Shown here piece by piece: positions 26,305 to 34,988 of a stretch of 64,000 nucleotides of DNA; within the stretch, counting starts at the first letter, position 1; every line of letters begins with the position of its first letter. This stretch comes from Paenibacillus sp. E222 (GTDB lineage Bacteria; Bacillota; Bacilli; Paenibacillales; Paenibacillaceae): the NCBI RefSeq assembly GCF_013401555.1, contig NZ_CP058552.1:2232001-2296000 (forward strand), written 5' to 3'. The notes beneath the pieces were generated by a model. It was not told where the DNA came from and did not search any database. It was given only the letters and a program-made list of their open reading frames with translations. A program made the position numbers and the translations under genes.

Positions 26305-27495
26305 TTACCCGCTTAGATGGGATTCCTCAATCCCTTTTTCAACACGAGTTTCCCCTTTTTTGCGTGCAAAGGTGATTTTGAGCAAAGGTGGCGTAACCAG
26401 CGTTGTAACGATAACCATAATGACCACACTGGTGAAATACTCAGCATCGAGCAAGCCGGAAGCAAGTCCGGTAGAAGCGATAATAAGAGCAACCTCCCCC
26501 CGGGAGATCATCCCCGAACCAATAGCCAGAGAGGATGTCCGATCGAATCCAGTCAGTCGAGCACCCGCTCCGCCACCCAGAAGCTTGGTTACAATGGCAA
26601 TGAGACTGATGACGATAATGAACCAGATCTGTGAACCCACGCCGTCAAAAGTTACATTCAAGCCGATGCTTACAAAGAAGACTGGGACAAAAATCCCGTA
26701 CGCGATCGGCTCAAGCTTGGTTTCGACCTCATGTTTGAAGTTCGTTTGGGAGATGGCGATACCTGCCGCAAAAGCCCCGATAATGCCTGCAACCCCCATC
26801 CACTCGGCAAAGTACGAAAAGCCAAAACAAATGATTAATCCGGCCGTAATAACGGTCTCCGTGACCTTCAGCGGTGCCATCCACTTCATGATGCGTGGAA
26901 CAAGGAACCAGCTGGCAGCGATAATCACTACAAAGAATAGCAGCTTCTTGCCAATAAGCAGCGAGATTGAAGTATCGGTTGCGCCTGTTCCGAGCAAACT
27001 CATCATGACTGCGAGGATGACCACAACGAGTACATCATCGACGACAGCTGCTCCAAGAATCGTTGTACCCTCACGAGAGCTGAGCTGATTCATGTCTTTG
27101 AGCGTTTGGACCGAGATGCTGACCGAAGTGGCACAGAACAACAGTCCAAAGAATAAAGCGTGTGTCTGCGACATGCCGAAAGCAGCGGCAGCTCCATATC
27201 CCCCGATGAATGGTAAAATGATACCACCCACGGCAACAGCAAAGGCTGCCTTCCAATTTTTCTTCAATTGTTCCAGATCCGTTTCGAGTCCGGCAATGAA
27301 CATAAGCAGCAGTACTCCGATTTCAGCCATGTAATGGATGAAATCACTTTGTTGTACCCAACCGAGCAGAGCGGGGCCAAGAATAACACCAACAATCAAT
27401 TTGCCCAGAACCGACGGCTGACCAAGTCTTACGGACAAATCACCAGCCAGCTTGGTGAAAATCAAAATAAGTGCAAGAACCAAAATAAATTCCAT
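26305..27495 (-). CDS. CPA2-type cation:proton antiporter
   Basis: This 396-aa membrane protein has about twelve helices and belongs to the monovalent cation:proton antiporter-2 family (NapA/GerN-like). Visible family features are LGQPSVLGKLIVGVILGP, LFIAGLETDL-type text (MFIAGLETDLEQL), the VVDDVLVVVILA Asp-Asp pair in the ion-binding helix and GMISRGEVALI near the C-terminus. The Asp-Asp pair argues for electrogenic Na+/H+ exchange. There is no C-terminal TrkA domain. GAGAGGAG precedes the ATG. A promoter and two tandem hairpins with U-tracts precede it, which suggests regulated read-through. Confidence 0.9.
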   Translation of the reverse strand: MEFILVLALILIFTKLAGDLSVRLGQPSVLGKLIVGVILGPALLGWVQQSDFIHYMAEIGVLLLMFIAGLETDLEQLKKNWKAAFAVAVGGIILPFIGGYGAAAAFGMSQTHALFFGLLFCATSVSISVQTLKDMNQLSSREGTTILGAAVVDDVLVVVILAVMMSLLGTGATDTSISLLIGKKLLFFVVIIAASWFLVPRIMKWMAPLKVTETVITAGLIICFGFSYFAEWMGVAGIIGAFAAGIAISQTNFKHEVETKLEPIAYGIFVPVFFVSIGLNVTFDGVGSQIWFIIVISLIAIVTKLLGGGAGARLTGFDRTSSLAIGSGMISRGEVALIIASTGLASGLLDAEYFTSVVIMVIVTTLVTPPLLKITFARKKGETRVEKGIEESHLSG

Positions 27496-27571
27496 AGGTG
27501 TACTCCTCTCCAGCAGTAGCGTTTATAGGATTACCAGTCCAAGGGCGCATCATTCCAGGCCTCAAGAACAG

Positions 27572-27691
27572 AAAAAAGGCATAAAACGGCGCTTGTAATA
27601 GTGCCGCTTTATGCCTTAAAAAAGACAAGGAGGGCCCTTGGTGACAGGCTCCTCCAGTTCAACGCGTATTTGATTAATTGCATTAATTATA
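27572..27691 (-). promoter_or_regulatory. Attenuator-like leader of the antiporter gene
   Basis: On the minus strand, TATAAT at 27686-27691 (TTTACC at 27709-27714, 17-base spacer, extended TGG) predicts a start near 27679. The ~184-nt leader holds hairpin 1 (GGAGGAGCC with GGCCCTCC, 27629-27655, U-run 27618-27623). Directly after it comes hairpin 2 (27577-27617, arms ending AAGGCATAA / TTATGCCTT, U-run 27572-27577). Both look like intrinsic terminators between promoter and gene. I recognise no known aptamer. Confidence 0.65.
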
Positions 27692-27708
27692 CCACAAATA
27701 CAGGATGG

Positions 27709-27714
27709 GGTAAA
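27709..27714 (-). promoter_or_regulatory. -35 box of the antiporter promoter
   Basis: TTTACC on the minus strand, 17 bases before the TATAAT at 27686-27691. Confidence 0.6.
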
Positions 27715-27801
27715 CCAGTGAAGGTGTGCTTTTAATGAAATTGGCCTTATGTGGGCATTTTAAGGGTACCTGACGAGGCTTTTTGTTCAGAGTGTTGTCA
27801 C

Positions 27802-27830
27802 TTAACAGTCGAGAAATGGCAAGATATAAT
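27802..27830 (+). promoter_or_regulatory. Promoter of the ctaM-like gene
   Basis: TTAACA (27802-27807), a 17-base spacer and TATAAT (27825-27830), 41 bases before the TTG start. Confidence 0.7.
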
Positions 27831-27871
27831 GAGATAGAACATAGAAGTTAGGATATGAGGAGGATTTTTCA

Positions 27872-28456
27872 TTGGGCAAACAGGACAAAGGGGAACGAAA
27901 CATTCAATCCAATCAGATTGCCCCGACCAGTAATAAAAATTTTGCAGGTCTTATTATTACCATTTCCATTATCGCCAATGTCATTATTTTATTGTTGTTC
28001 TTTGCACCGTCGATCGGATACAAAGGCGATGTGGCCTTTGACATTACCGTGCTGCCGCGGTTTAACGCCGTGTTCAACAGCTTCACCTTCATCTTCCTGC
28101 TTGCGGCCTTGATTGCCATTATCAAGCGGAATGTAAAATTGCACAAACGTTTCATTCTTGCTGCATTTTCAACGACCCTGTTATTTCTCGTTACGTATCT
28201 GTCGTTCCACTATTTGTCTCCGGAAACGTCCAAATACGGCGGAGAAGGCATCATTCGTTCCATCTATTTCTTCATTCTGATTACACACAGCATACTGGCA
28301 GCCATTATTGTTCCGCTTGCTTTGTTCACTCTGGTATGGGGCTGGACGAATCAATTGAAGAAACACCGTAAAATTGCTCGTTGGACGATGCCAATCTGGC
28401 TCTACGTGAGTTCAACGGGTGTAGTTGTATATCTGATGATGGCACCTTACTATTGA
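27872..28456 (+). CDS. ctaM: DUF420 membrane protein, CtaM-like oxidase assembly factor
   Basis: This 194-aa protein has five predicted membrane helices after a polar N-terminus. Conserved histidines lie at helix edges: LHKRFIL, LSFHYL, THSILA and KHRKIARW. This matches the DUF420 family, whose member CtaM (YozB in Bacillus) is needed to mature haem-A oxidases. The start is TTG at 27872, with GAGGAGG upstream. An aa3-type quinol oxidase operon in the same window (56-60 kb) would be a natural client. The symbol is given by family resemblance. Confidence 0.8.
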   Translation: MGKQDKGERNIQSNQIAPTSNKNFAGLIITISIIANVIILLLFFAPSIGYKGDVAFDITVLPRFNAVFNSFTFIFLLAALIAIIKRNVKLHKRFILAAFSTTLLFLVTYLSFHYLSPETSKYGGEGIIRSIYFFILITHSILAAIIVPLALFTLVWGWTNQLKKHRKIARWTMPIWLYVSSTGVVVYLMMAPYY

Positions 28457-28528
28457 TAATTTCAAAAATCATGGGCATATCCGGCTCGCCTTGCGGGTAA
28501 TGGTTTCATGGAAGGAGGATTCACGCTT

Positions 28529-29272
28529 ATGTACAGAGTCGTATTGATTCGCCATGGACAGAGTATGTGGAACGTGGAGAACCGTTTTACCGGTTGGACG
28601 GATGTGGATCTGACGACCGATGGATACGGAGAAGCGCGTAAAGCGGGAAAAATCCTGAAGGAACAGGGTTTTGATTTTGACTACGCTTATGCTTCGGTAC
28701 TTAAACGCTCCATTCGAACACTGGATATTGCACTTGATGAGATGGACCGGATGTGGATTCCGATCACGAAGACGTGGAAGCTGAACGAACGTCATTATGG
28801 TGCACTGCAAGGACTGAACAAACAGCAGACTGCGCTGAAGTACGGTGAGGAGCAGGTGAAGGAGTGGAGACGCTCCGTTAGCGTATCTCCCCCGGCCCTG
28901 GACGAAACAGATGAGCGTTATGTTCAGGATCAAGACAAGTATGAGCGGCTGGGCTGCACCATCCCGCGTACCGAGAATTTGATGGATACATCGAAGCGGG
29001 TCCTGGAGTATTGGAATGCAGAGATCAAACCGGTTGTGTCAGCAGGCAAAAGGGTACTGATCTCCGCGCACGGCAATACGCTCCGTTCACTTGTCATGCA
29101 TCTGGACCAAATGTCAGAAGCAGACGTAATGGCGCTTAATATCCCGACAGGCATTCCGTTGGTCTATGAACTGGATGAAGATCTGCATCCGATCGGGCAT
29201 TTCTACTTGACTGCCGATGGCTCCACATACAAACATGAGGAAATGACTCACGTCGCACCACCGTCCGATTGA
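28529..29272 (+). CDS. gpmA: 2,3-bisphosphoglycerate-dependent phosphoglycerate mutase
   Basis: This 247-aa enzyme has the phosphohistidine motif [10 protein letters not shown] (H9), [24 protein letters not shown] and the second histidine in [11 protein letters not shown]. The length fits dPGM (about 249 aa). It interconverts 3- and 2-phosphoglycerate in glycolysis. I chose the ATG at 28529, with AAGGAGG upstream; the ATG at 28508 would include that ribosome binding site. Monocistronic. Confidence 0.93.
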   Translation: MYRVVLIRHGQSMWNVENRFTGWTDVDLTTDGYGEARKAGKILKEQGFDFDYAYASVLKRSIRTLDIALDEMDRMWIPITKTWKLNERHYGALQGLNKQQTALKYGEEQVKEWRRSVSVSPPALDETDERYVQDQDKYERLGCTIPRTENLMDTSKRVLEYWNAEIKPVVSAGKRVLISAHGNTLRSLVMHLDQMSEADVMALNIPTGIPLVYELDEDLHPIGHFYLTADGSTYKHEEMTHVAPPSD

Positions 29273-29355
29273 TCGGATAATAGTGATCGGAAGATCGTTC
29301 TGACCGCGAAGGTTTATACTCGTAACGATTAGTTCAACGTACACAGTATGTTAAG

Positions 29356-29395
29356 AGATGGCTCCTGAATTCTCATTCTCAGGGGCCATCTTTTT
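29356..29395 (+). terminator. Terminator after gpmA
   Basis: AGATGGCTCCTGA (29356-29368) pairs with TCAGGGGCCATCT (29379-29391), followed by T5. Confidence 0.88.
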
Positions 29396-29517
29396 ACGCT
29401 TTAATAGGCCGTTTTCTAATTTTAGCGTTTAGCGTTCCATCTGACGTTTCGTTTTTCTCCTACAGGGTAATCTCAAGCAAGACACGATGTACATTAATCC
29501 TGAAGGAGGAACAACAT

Positions 29518-29691
29518 ATGTCTAAAAAAAGTGGAATTATTGTAACAGCTATTGGAGCAGGCGTGACTTACTTGATGAGGAACAAACAAGCAAGGGATAA
29601 GCTGTTCAGTACGGTATCAGGACTGATGAAAAATTCAAGTTCATCTTCAAAACCGTCTTATGGAAGCAAAAAAGGTTCACGAGTGATTTAA
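29518..29691 (+). CDS. Small 57-aa hypothetical protein
   Basis: It starts MSKKSGIIVTAIGAGVTYLM, giving one short hydrophobic helix (about 6-20). A basic segment RNKQARDKLF and a Ser-rich, Lys-rich tail (SSSSSKPSYGSKKGSR) follow. A perfect GAAGGAGG sits 8 bases before the ATG, and a terminator follows. This is strong support for a real gene despite its size. It resembles small membrane-associated YtxH-like proteins in layout only. Function unknown. Confidence 0.72.
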   Translation: MSKKSGIIVTAIGAGVTYLMRNKQARDKLFSTVSGLMKNSSSSSKPSYGSKKGSRVI

Positions 29692-29725
29692 AATAGATGT
29701 TGATATAGGAGTCAATTAGCATGAG

Positions 29726-29756
29726 AAGCCCGGAGCTGGTATAGTCCCGGGTTTTT
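29726..29756 (+). terminator. Terminator after the small gene
   Basis: GCCCGGA (29728-29734) faces TCCCGGGT (29745-29752) with a T5 tail. Confidence 0.75.
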
Positions 29757-29844
29757 GTGTGCGCGCATATGTCATATGCGATTTTTGCCAGCAAGAATGA
29801 TACAATGGAAACTTGCAGAACGTATGGAAGGGGATGTACAACAT

Positions 29845-30753
29845 ATGAAGAAAAATCGTCTGGGTTCATCCGAACTCATGGTTGGTGAAATTGGGTTAGG
29901 CTGCATGTCACTTGGAACTGAAGTGAAATCTGCTGTAGCCTTGATTCATGAAGCATTGGATCGTGGCGTTAATCTTCTGGATACCGCTGACCTGTATGAT
30001 GCAGGATTAAACGAAGAAATCGTGGGCCAGGCCATCCAGGGACGCCGGGATCAGGTCATTGTGGCAACCAAGGTTGGTAATCGTCGCATACCGGGAAAAG
30101 AAGGCTGGTCATGGGACCCGTCCAAAGTCTATATCAAACAAGCTGTACGAGACAGCCTGAAACGGCTGCAGACGGATTATATTGATCTATATCAGCTGCA
30201 TGGCGGCACTCTGGATGATCCAATCGAAGAGACAATTGAAGCTTTTGAGGAACTGAAGCAGGAAGGTCTTATCCGGTATTACGGTATATCCTCCATCCGG
30301 CCGAATGTGATTCGTGAATATGTACAAAGGGCTTCCATTGTCAGTGTAATGAATCAATACAGTGTTGCAGATCGCAGGGCCGAAGAGGAAGTATTGCCTT
30401 TATTGGAGCAAAAGGGTATTAGTGTTATTGCTCGTGGACCTGTGGCAAGTGGAGTTCTCGCTGATTCTGGTGCTGCCAAGGCAGATAAGGGTTATCTGGA
30501 TTATTCACCTGAGGAGTTGCACATCATACGCGAAGGCTTGAGCCGTTTGGTTACGAACAATCGCAGCATGGCTCAAACGGCCATTCGTTATGCTTTGGCG
30601 CATCCGGCTGTTGCCGCTGTTGTGCCAGGTGCAAGTTCGAGAGAGCAGTTGTTGCATAATATTGCTGCTTCGGAATCCGCATCCCTTACGGCTGCGGAGA
30701 TTAACGAAATACGGGATCTCAGCCCGGCCAATCTGTACAAGCAGCACCGTTAA
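29845..30753 (+). CDS. Aldo/keto reductase
   Basis: This 302-aa (alpha/beta)8 oxidoreductase has GLGCMSLGTE, the catalytic Asp and Tyr in LDTADLYDAG, Lys in VIVATKVG and His in YQLHGG. The NADPH-binding C-terminus shows VVPGASSREQL. It reduces aldehydes or ketones with NADPH; the substrate is unknown. I chose the start at 29845 (MKKNRLGSS), with GGAAGGGG upstream. The upstream open frame begins inside the previous terminator. Confidence 0.9.
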   Translation: MKKNRLGSSELMVGEIGLGCMSLGTEVKSAVALIHEALDRGVNLLDTADLYDAGLNEEIVGQAIQGRRDQVIVATKVGNRRIPGKEGWSWDPSKVYIKQAVRDSLKRLQTDYIDLYQLHGGTLDDPIEETIEAFEELKQEGLIRYYGISSIRPNVIREYVQRASIVSVMNQYSVADRRAEEEVLPLLEQKGISVIARGPVASGVLADSGAAKADKGYLDYSPEELHIIREGLSRLVTNNRSMAQTAIRYALAHPAVAAVVPGASSREQLLHNIAASESASLTAAEINEIRDLSPANLYKQHR

Positions 30754-30838
30754 ACGTTAGCAGCCTATTTTCAATTGTAACTATACGAGGTACAATGAAG
30801 GTCAACCATAAAGAAGTGAATAAGGGAGAGAAGAACAT

Positions 30839-31165
30839 ATGGAAAGAATTCAAAGTGAACAACAATATCGCGATACAATCAATTCTGACGGCCTGACCGT
30901 CATTAAATTTGATACAACCTGGTGTCCGGATTGCAAAAACCTGGATCGCTTTATCGGGGACGTTATCGACCAGCATGCGGATAAAACCTTCTATGCCCTG
31001 GATGCAGAAGAGTTCCTGCCGTTTGCTGAAGAGAACGGTGTACGCGGCATTCCAAGCCTGCTCGTATTCCAGAACGGTAAGAAAATTGCACATCTGCACA
31101 GCAAATGGGCAAAAACGCCTGCACAAATCTCGGAGTACCTGCAAACTTTGGAGTCCAAGGTATAA
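30839..31165 (+). CDS. Thioredoxin-like protein
   Basis: This 108-aa cytosolic thioredoxin-fold protein has active site WCPDC (C29/C32) and cis-proline RGIPSLLVF. CPDC replaces the usual CGPC, and the sequence is typical of the YtpP-like thioredoxin family. It probably acts as a disulfide reductase. GGGAGAGAAG precedes the ATG. Alone in its transcript, with a terminator. Confidence 0.9.
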   Translation: MERIQSEQQYRDTINSDGLTVIKFDTTWCPDCKNLDRFIGDVIDQHADKTFYALDAEEFLPFAEENGVRGIPSLLVFQNGKKIAHLHSKWAKTPAQISEYLQTLESKV

Positions 31166-31205
31166 CCGGAATCAGTTTGTATGAATCGCATTCGTTATAC
31201 GAAAC

Positions 31206-31238
31206 AAACGCCTCCTATCGGTGATAGGTGGCGTTTTT
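31206..31238 (+). terminator. Terminator after the thioredoxin-like gene
   Basis: AACGCC-T-CCTATC (31207-31219) pairs with GATAGG-T-GGCGTT (31223-31235), followed by T residues. Confidence 0.88.
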
Positions 31239-31356
31239 GCTATTGGGGCAAGGAGAATGCGCTGTTCACAAATGAAATCGAATTGTTGAGAGTTTGTTAA
31301 GTACGCCCTCGTATAATGTTCAGGATAAACTAAATATTGGGGTGACAGAGACGGAT

Positions 31357-31539
31357 ATGAGCAATACGATTCTTAAAGAAATGCACCAATTAAGCCATGA
31401 GGATGAACTGAGATACCTTTTATTGATGAGAGGTGTGAAGCAACTGTTGGAAGAAAGAAAGCGTAATAGAAATCATCTTATCAAAAGAATTGGGCATTTA
31501 AAGAAATTAAACAAAATTCAGGCAAGAAAGTGGTCCTGA
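31357..31539 (+). CDS. Small hypothetical protein
   Basis: This 60-aa, Lys/Arg-rich, probably helical protein (MSNTILKEMHQLSHEDELRY...) has no membrane segment. The ribosome binding site is weak (GACGG). A GTG at 31342 is another possible start. A TATAAT at 31311-31316 and a strong terminator behind it support a transcribed gene. Function unknown. Confidence 0.55.
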   Translation: MSNTILKEMHQLSHEDELRYLLLMRGVKQLLEERKRNRNHLIKRIGHLKKLNKIQARKWS

Positions 31540-31557
31540 TTTAGTCTAGTACATAAA

Positions 31558-31602
31558 AATGGCGACCCGTTTCCGAAAGGAACAGGTCGCCATTGGTTTT
31601 TT
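31558..31602. terminator. Bidirectional-looking terminator between convergent genes
   Basis: AATGGCGACC (31558-31567) pairs with GGTCGCCATT (31585-31594), followed by GGTTTTTT. The inner GTTTCC-GAAA-GGAAC forms a tetraloop hairpin. Confidence 0.85.
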
Positions 31603-31625
31603 GGTTACATGACTTGAAGATAGGG

Positions 31626-32438
31626 TTACATCATTAAAATGATAAAGAATACGGCTGCCAGCACGAAGCGATACACTGCAAAGACGGTCAGACTCAGTTT
31701 TTTCAAAATGGACAAGAACGTCTTAATTGCAAGCATGGCTACGATAAATGCGGCAATGAATCCAATCGCGAAAATGGGGAAATCGCTGGTATTCAGATGA
31801 TCGATACTTTTGTATAGATCATATCCAGTGGCTCCAATCATAATCGGCACAGATACCAGGAATGTAAATTCCGCTGCTGCAACCCGGCTTACCCCTGCGA
31901 ACAGTCCACCGGAGATCGTCGAACCGGAACGGGAGAAGCCTGGCCATAATGCGAGAATCTGAAAAAGACCCACTACAAATGCCTGTTTATACGTAATATC
32001 GTCTACATCATGGGTTGTAATGCGCTCGCTGCGGTGGCTCCAACGTTCAGCGACAATCATCAGAATACCACCAATGACAAGACTGTACAGCACCGTTTGT
32101 GCTCCAAACAGATGCGCCTTAATCCAGTCCCGGAATACAAGTCCAATGACCACGGCTGGAACCATCGCCAAAAAGATATGTATGAGGTTCAGACGGGAGG
32201 TGTAGCTCCTTTTGCCTCCGGTGAAGCGGAACATATCAATGAATTTGTTCCAGTACAGCACAACGACAGCAAGTACAGCTCCGAGTTGCACAACCACCTC
32301 AAACGTTTTGACTGACTCGTTGTCCTCCGATAATCCCAGCAAGTGGGCAGTCAGAATCATGTGTCCGGTCGAGGACACGGGCAAAAACTCAGTCAAACCT
32401 TCGATGATGCCCATAATAATCGATGATATAAAGTCCAA
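31626..32438 (-). CDS. uppP: Undecaprenyl-diphosphatase UppP/BacA
   Basis: This 270-aa membrane enzyme has the active-site boxes [17 protein letters not shown] near the N-terminus and [13 protein letters not shown] in the second half. It dephosphorylates undecaprenyl pyrophosphate for cell-wall lipid carrier recycling and confers bacitracin tolerance. I read the start as TTG at 32438 (MDFISS), with CAAGGAGG upstream. The ATG at 32492 would place that ribosome binding site inside the gene and add 18 atypical residues. Confidence 0.93.
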   Translation of the reverse strand: MDFISSIIMGIIEGLTEFLPVSSTGHMILTAHLLGLSEDNESVKTFEVVVQLGAVLAVVVLYWNKFIDMFRFTGGKRSYTSRLNLIHIFLAMVPAVVIGLVFRDWIKAHLFGAQTVLYSLVIGGILMIVAERWSHRSERITTHDVDDITYKQAFVVGLFQILALWPGFSRSGSTISGGLFAGVSRVAAAEFTFLVSVPIMIGATGYDLYKSIDHLNTSDFPIFAIGFIAAFIVAMLAIKTFLSILKKLSLTVFAVYRFVLAAVFFIILMM

Positions 32439-32582
32439 TTCTCTTCCTCCTTGAAATGCAGATGACAGCATACAGGCTGTCCTGCGTGACAATGCCCGCT
32501 CATTAGAACAAGGCTATCATCTATTATGATCACAAATGCGCTCAACTTCAACTTATGCTGTAATGAATTGTTTAAAACTATA

Positions 32583-32611
32583 TTGACAAAAACCTAGTTA
32601 TCCAATAGGAT
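32583..32611 (+). promoter_or_regulatory. Promoter of the tetR gene
   Basis: TTGACA (32583-32588), 17 bases, TAGGAT (32606-32611). ACTGACTGACTGATCA follows downstream near 32620-32635 and may be an autoregulatory operator. Confidence 0.55.
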
Positions 32612-32652
32612 ATACATTAACTGACTGACTGATCAATCGGGAGGATGGGCAA

Positions 32653-33285
32653 ATGTCTAAAAACAATCATTTGGAACCCGGAGAAGAACGCCGGGACCAA
32701 ATTATACGCATAGCGATGGAGCGTTTTGCCACTCAGGGCTACCATCAGACGAAAATTTCCGATATCGTCCGGGAAGCCGGCGTCGCGCAAGGCACTTTTT
32801 ACTGGCACTTCAAAAGTAAGGAAGCCATTGCCTCGGAGATTGTGGTAACCGGCAGAGAGGAGCTGCTTGAAGCTATCGGGCAAGGCTACCGCAAGGATGC
32901 CGGATCGGTTGAGGATATGGTGAGAGCTTCGGAACGGCTGTTTACCGATTTATTCTCCTTTGCAGCGGACAATCGTTATTTTATGGAGTTGCTGCTTAAA
33001 GGCATCGTGTCAGAGGATTCGGTACGCCGTCTGGTCGAAGAGACACGGGGTGCGGTTGAGCAGGCGTTTCGCCACAACATGCAACGGGCTATTGAACTGG
33101 GAATGCTTCCGGATTCCATGAATGTACCGCTCCGTGCTGCGCTGCTGGTTAGCATGATTGAAGGCATGATTACGCGCTGGCTGTTTGGCTCGGAGGAGCT
33201 GCACAGCGAGTTCTCGTCAATGACAGCAACAACGCTGGCTGCGGAGGCGGCAAGCTTTGAGTTTTACGGACTGCTCGGCACATAA
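32653..33285 (+). CDS. TetR-family regulator
   Basis: This 210-aa protein has an N-terminal HTH of TetR type (IIRIAMERFATQGYHQTKIS, then VREAGVAQGTFYWHFKSKEA) and a helical ligand-binding part. GGGAGG precedes the ATG. It lies 160 bases upstream of, and in line with, the amino-acid importer. Whether it controls that importer or something else is not clear. Confidence 0.9.
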   Translation: MSKNNHLEPGEERRDQIIRIAMERFATQGYHQTKISDIVREAGVAQGTFYWHFKSKEAIASEIVVTGREELLEAIGQGYRKDAGSVEDMVRASERLFTDLFSFAADNRYFMELLLKGIVSEDSVRRLVEETRGAVEQAFRHNMQRAIELGMLPDSMNVPLRAALLVSMIEGMITRWLFGSEELHSEFSSMTATTLAAEAASFEFYGLLGT

Positions 33286-33444
33286 AGATGTGCTGGCCCC
33301 ACAGTTCTATTTTTCAACAACTGGATTAAATATTCACATGATTAAGCCAGCAGCAGGGAATAATGGGTACAACTGCGGTAGAGGAAGACAGGAAACAGAA
33401 GTTTCAACAAGACATGACTACATGGATGAGAGGAAGTTAATGAC

Positions 33445-34296
33445 ATGAACAAAACATATGGAATGAAATCTCGCAAAGGCTGGACTTTAACGGCTCTGCT
33501 GCTAATGACCGTGCTGGTACTCAGCGCTTGTGGCAGTAAAGCTACGGACAATGGAAGCAGCAATGGAGCACAGGCGAACAATGAACTGGAACAGATCAAG
33601 TCTGCTGGTACTATGAAAGTCGGAATGATGGGGACCTATCCTCCATACAACTTCCTGAATGACAAGAAAGAAATGGATGGCTTCGATGCCGATATCGCTC
33701 GTGAGGTTGCCAAACGCCTTGGGGTTAAGGTTGAATTTGTATCCCAGGAGTTCTCCGGCCTGACACCAAGTCTGCAATCCAAAAAGCTGGATGCCATCGT
33801 CAGCCAGATGACGATTACCGATGATCGCAAAAAAGTATTGGATTTCAGTGATCCCTATATTACGAACGACGTGAAAATCATTGTGAAAAAAGATAACAAT
33901 GACATTACCAAGCTGGAAGATTTCAAAGGAAAAACGATCGGTGTAGGTCTGGGTACGAATGATGAAACGTACTTGCGTAACGAAGTACTGCCTAAAGTCG
34001 GCGATTTCACCATCAAGACCTATGACGATGTCATCACATCATTGAAAGATCTGGACGCTGGACGGATCGATGCAACGATCAACAACCTATACGCGCTGAA
34101 ACCGATTGTAGATGCCAACGGCTTCAACATCAAAGCCGTAGGTGAACCGATTAAGAGTGACCAGGCAGGTATTGCTGTGCGCAAAGACAACCCGGAACTT
34201 GTAGCAGCACTGAATGAGGCATTGAAAGGCATGAAGGATGACGGTACGTACAATACCATCTTCAAAAAATGGTTCGGTGAAGAGCCTGCGCAATAA
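33445..34296 (+). CDS. Polar amino-acid ABC transporter binding lipoprotein
   Basis: This 283-aa family 3 solute-binding lipoprotein has lipobox VLSAC (C29). The domain begins IKSAGTMKVGMMGTYPPYNF and DGFDADIAREVAKRLG, with DAIVSQMTITDDRKKVLDFSDPY. It delivers a polar amino acid or cystine/glutamine-type ligand to the permease encoded next. Start at 33445 with GAGGAAG upstream. Confidence 0.92.
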   Translation: MNKTYGMKSRKGWTLTALLLMTVLVLSACGSKATDNGSSNGAQANNELEQIKSAGTMKVGMMGTYPPYNFLNDKKEMDGFDADIAREVAKRLGVKVEFVSQEFSGLTPSLQSKKLDAIVSQMTITDDRKKVLDFSDPYITNDVKIIVKKDNNDITKLEDFKGKTIGVGLGTNDETYLRNEVLPKVGDFTIKTYDDVITSLKDLDAGRIDATINNLYALKPIVDANGFNIKAVGEPIKSDQAGIAVRKDNPELVAALNEALKGMKDDGTYNTIFKKWFGEEPAQ

Positions 34297-34327
34297 TGAA
34301 CCGGCAGGGCGAAGGGAAGTTTGATCC

Positions 34328-34972
34328 ATGGAACTGGTATTTGAAAATATCCCCTTCTTTCTGAAGGGGGCTTACTATACGCTGTATGTAACTGTGATCT
34401 CCATGTTTTTTGCCTTTATCATCGGAGTGCTCGTCGCGATCGCGCGTCTGAAAGGACCGATGTGGCTTAGAATGATCGCAAGGTTTTATGTATCCATCAT
34501 GCGGGGGACCCCGCTGCTGGTGCAATTATTCGTTATTTATTATGGGCTGGTCGATTATGGCGTAACCTTGGGCTCGCTCACCGCAGCCTGTCTCGGGCTT
34601 AGTCTGAATGCTGGTGCATTTCTGTCCGAAACGTTCCGTGGAGCGATCCAGGCAGTACCAAAAGGGCAGACGGAAGCTGCATACGCAACGGGAATGACAC
34701 CGGCTCAAGCGATGAGACGGATTATCTTCCCCCAAGCGGTGAGAATTGCGATTCCTCCGATGGGCAACACGTTTATCGGGATGCTGAAAGAAACATCACT
34801 TGTGGCAGCCCTCGGGGTTACGGAATTGCTTCGCTCGGCACAGCTGCTGGTCGCGCAATATTACGTTAATATGCCGTTTTATCTGGCGATTGGCGTGATC
34901 TACTGGATTATGAGTATCGGATTCTCGGCCATTCTGGAACAAGTGGAGCGCCGGCTGGCCCGGGCTTACTGA
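34328..34972 (+). CDS. Amino-acid ABC transporter permease
   Basis: This 214-aa HisM-type permease has five or so helices: FLKGAYYTLYVTVISMFFAF, RGTPLLVQLFVIYYGL and the EAA loop EAAYATGMTPAQAMRRIIFP. It probably homodimerises. It lies 31 bases after the binding protein and 16 bases before the ATPase gene: a complete three-gene importer. Confidence 0.93.
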   Translation: MELVFENIPFFLKGAYYTLYVTVISMFFAFIIGVLVAIARLKGPMWLRMIARFYVSIMRGTPLLVQLFVIYYGLVDYGVTLGSLTAACLGLSLNAGAFLSETFRGAIQAVPKGQTEAAYATGMTPAQAMRRIIFPQAVRIAIPPMGNTFIGMLKETSLVAALGVTELLRSAQLLVAQYYVNMPFYLAIGVIYWIMSIGFSAILEQVERRLARAY

Positions 34973-34988
34973 TAGGAGGGGAGAACCG

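Noticed and set aside
26276..27088. 270-codon plus-strand open frame
   Set aside because: Antisense to the cation:proton antiporter. Ser/Thr/Pro-rich composition is typical of the complement of a membrane protein gene.
27572..27691. Known riboswitch (ydaO, T-box, yybP-ykoY) in the antiporter leader
   Set aside because: I could not find the conserved core sequences of these classes by eye; only the hairpins are reported.
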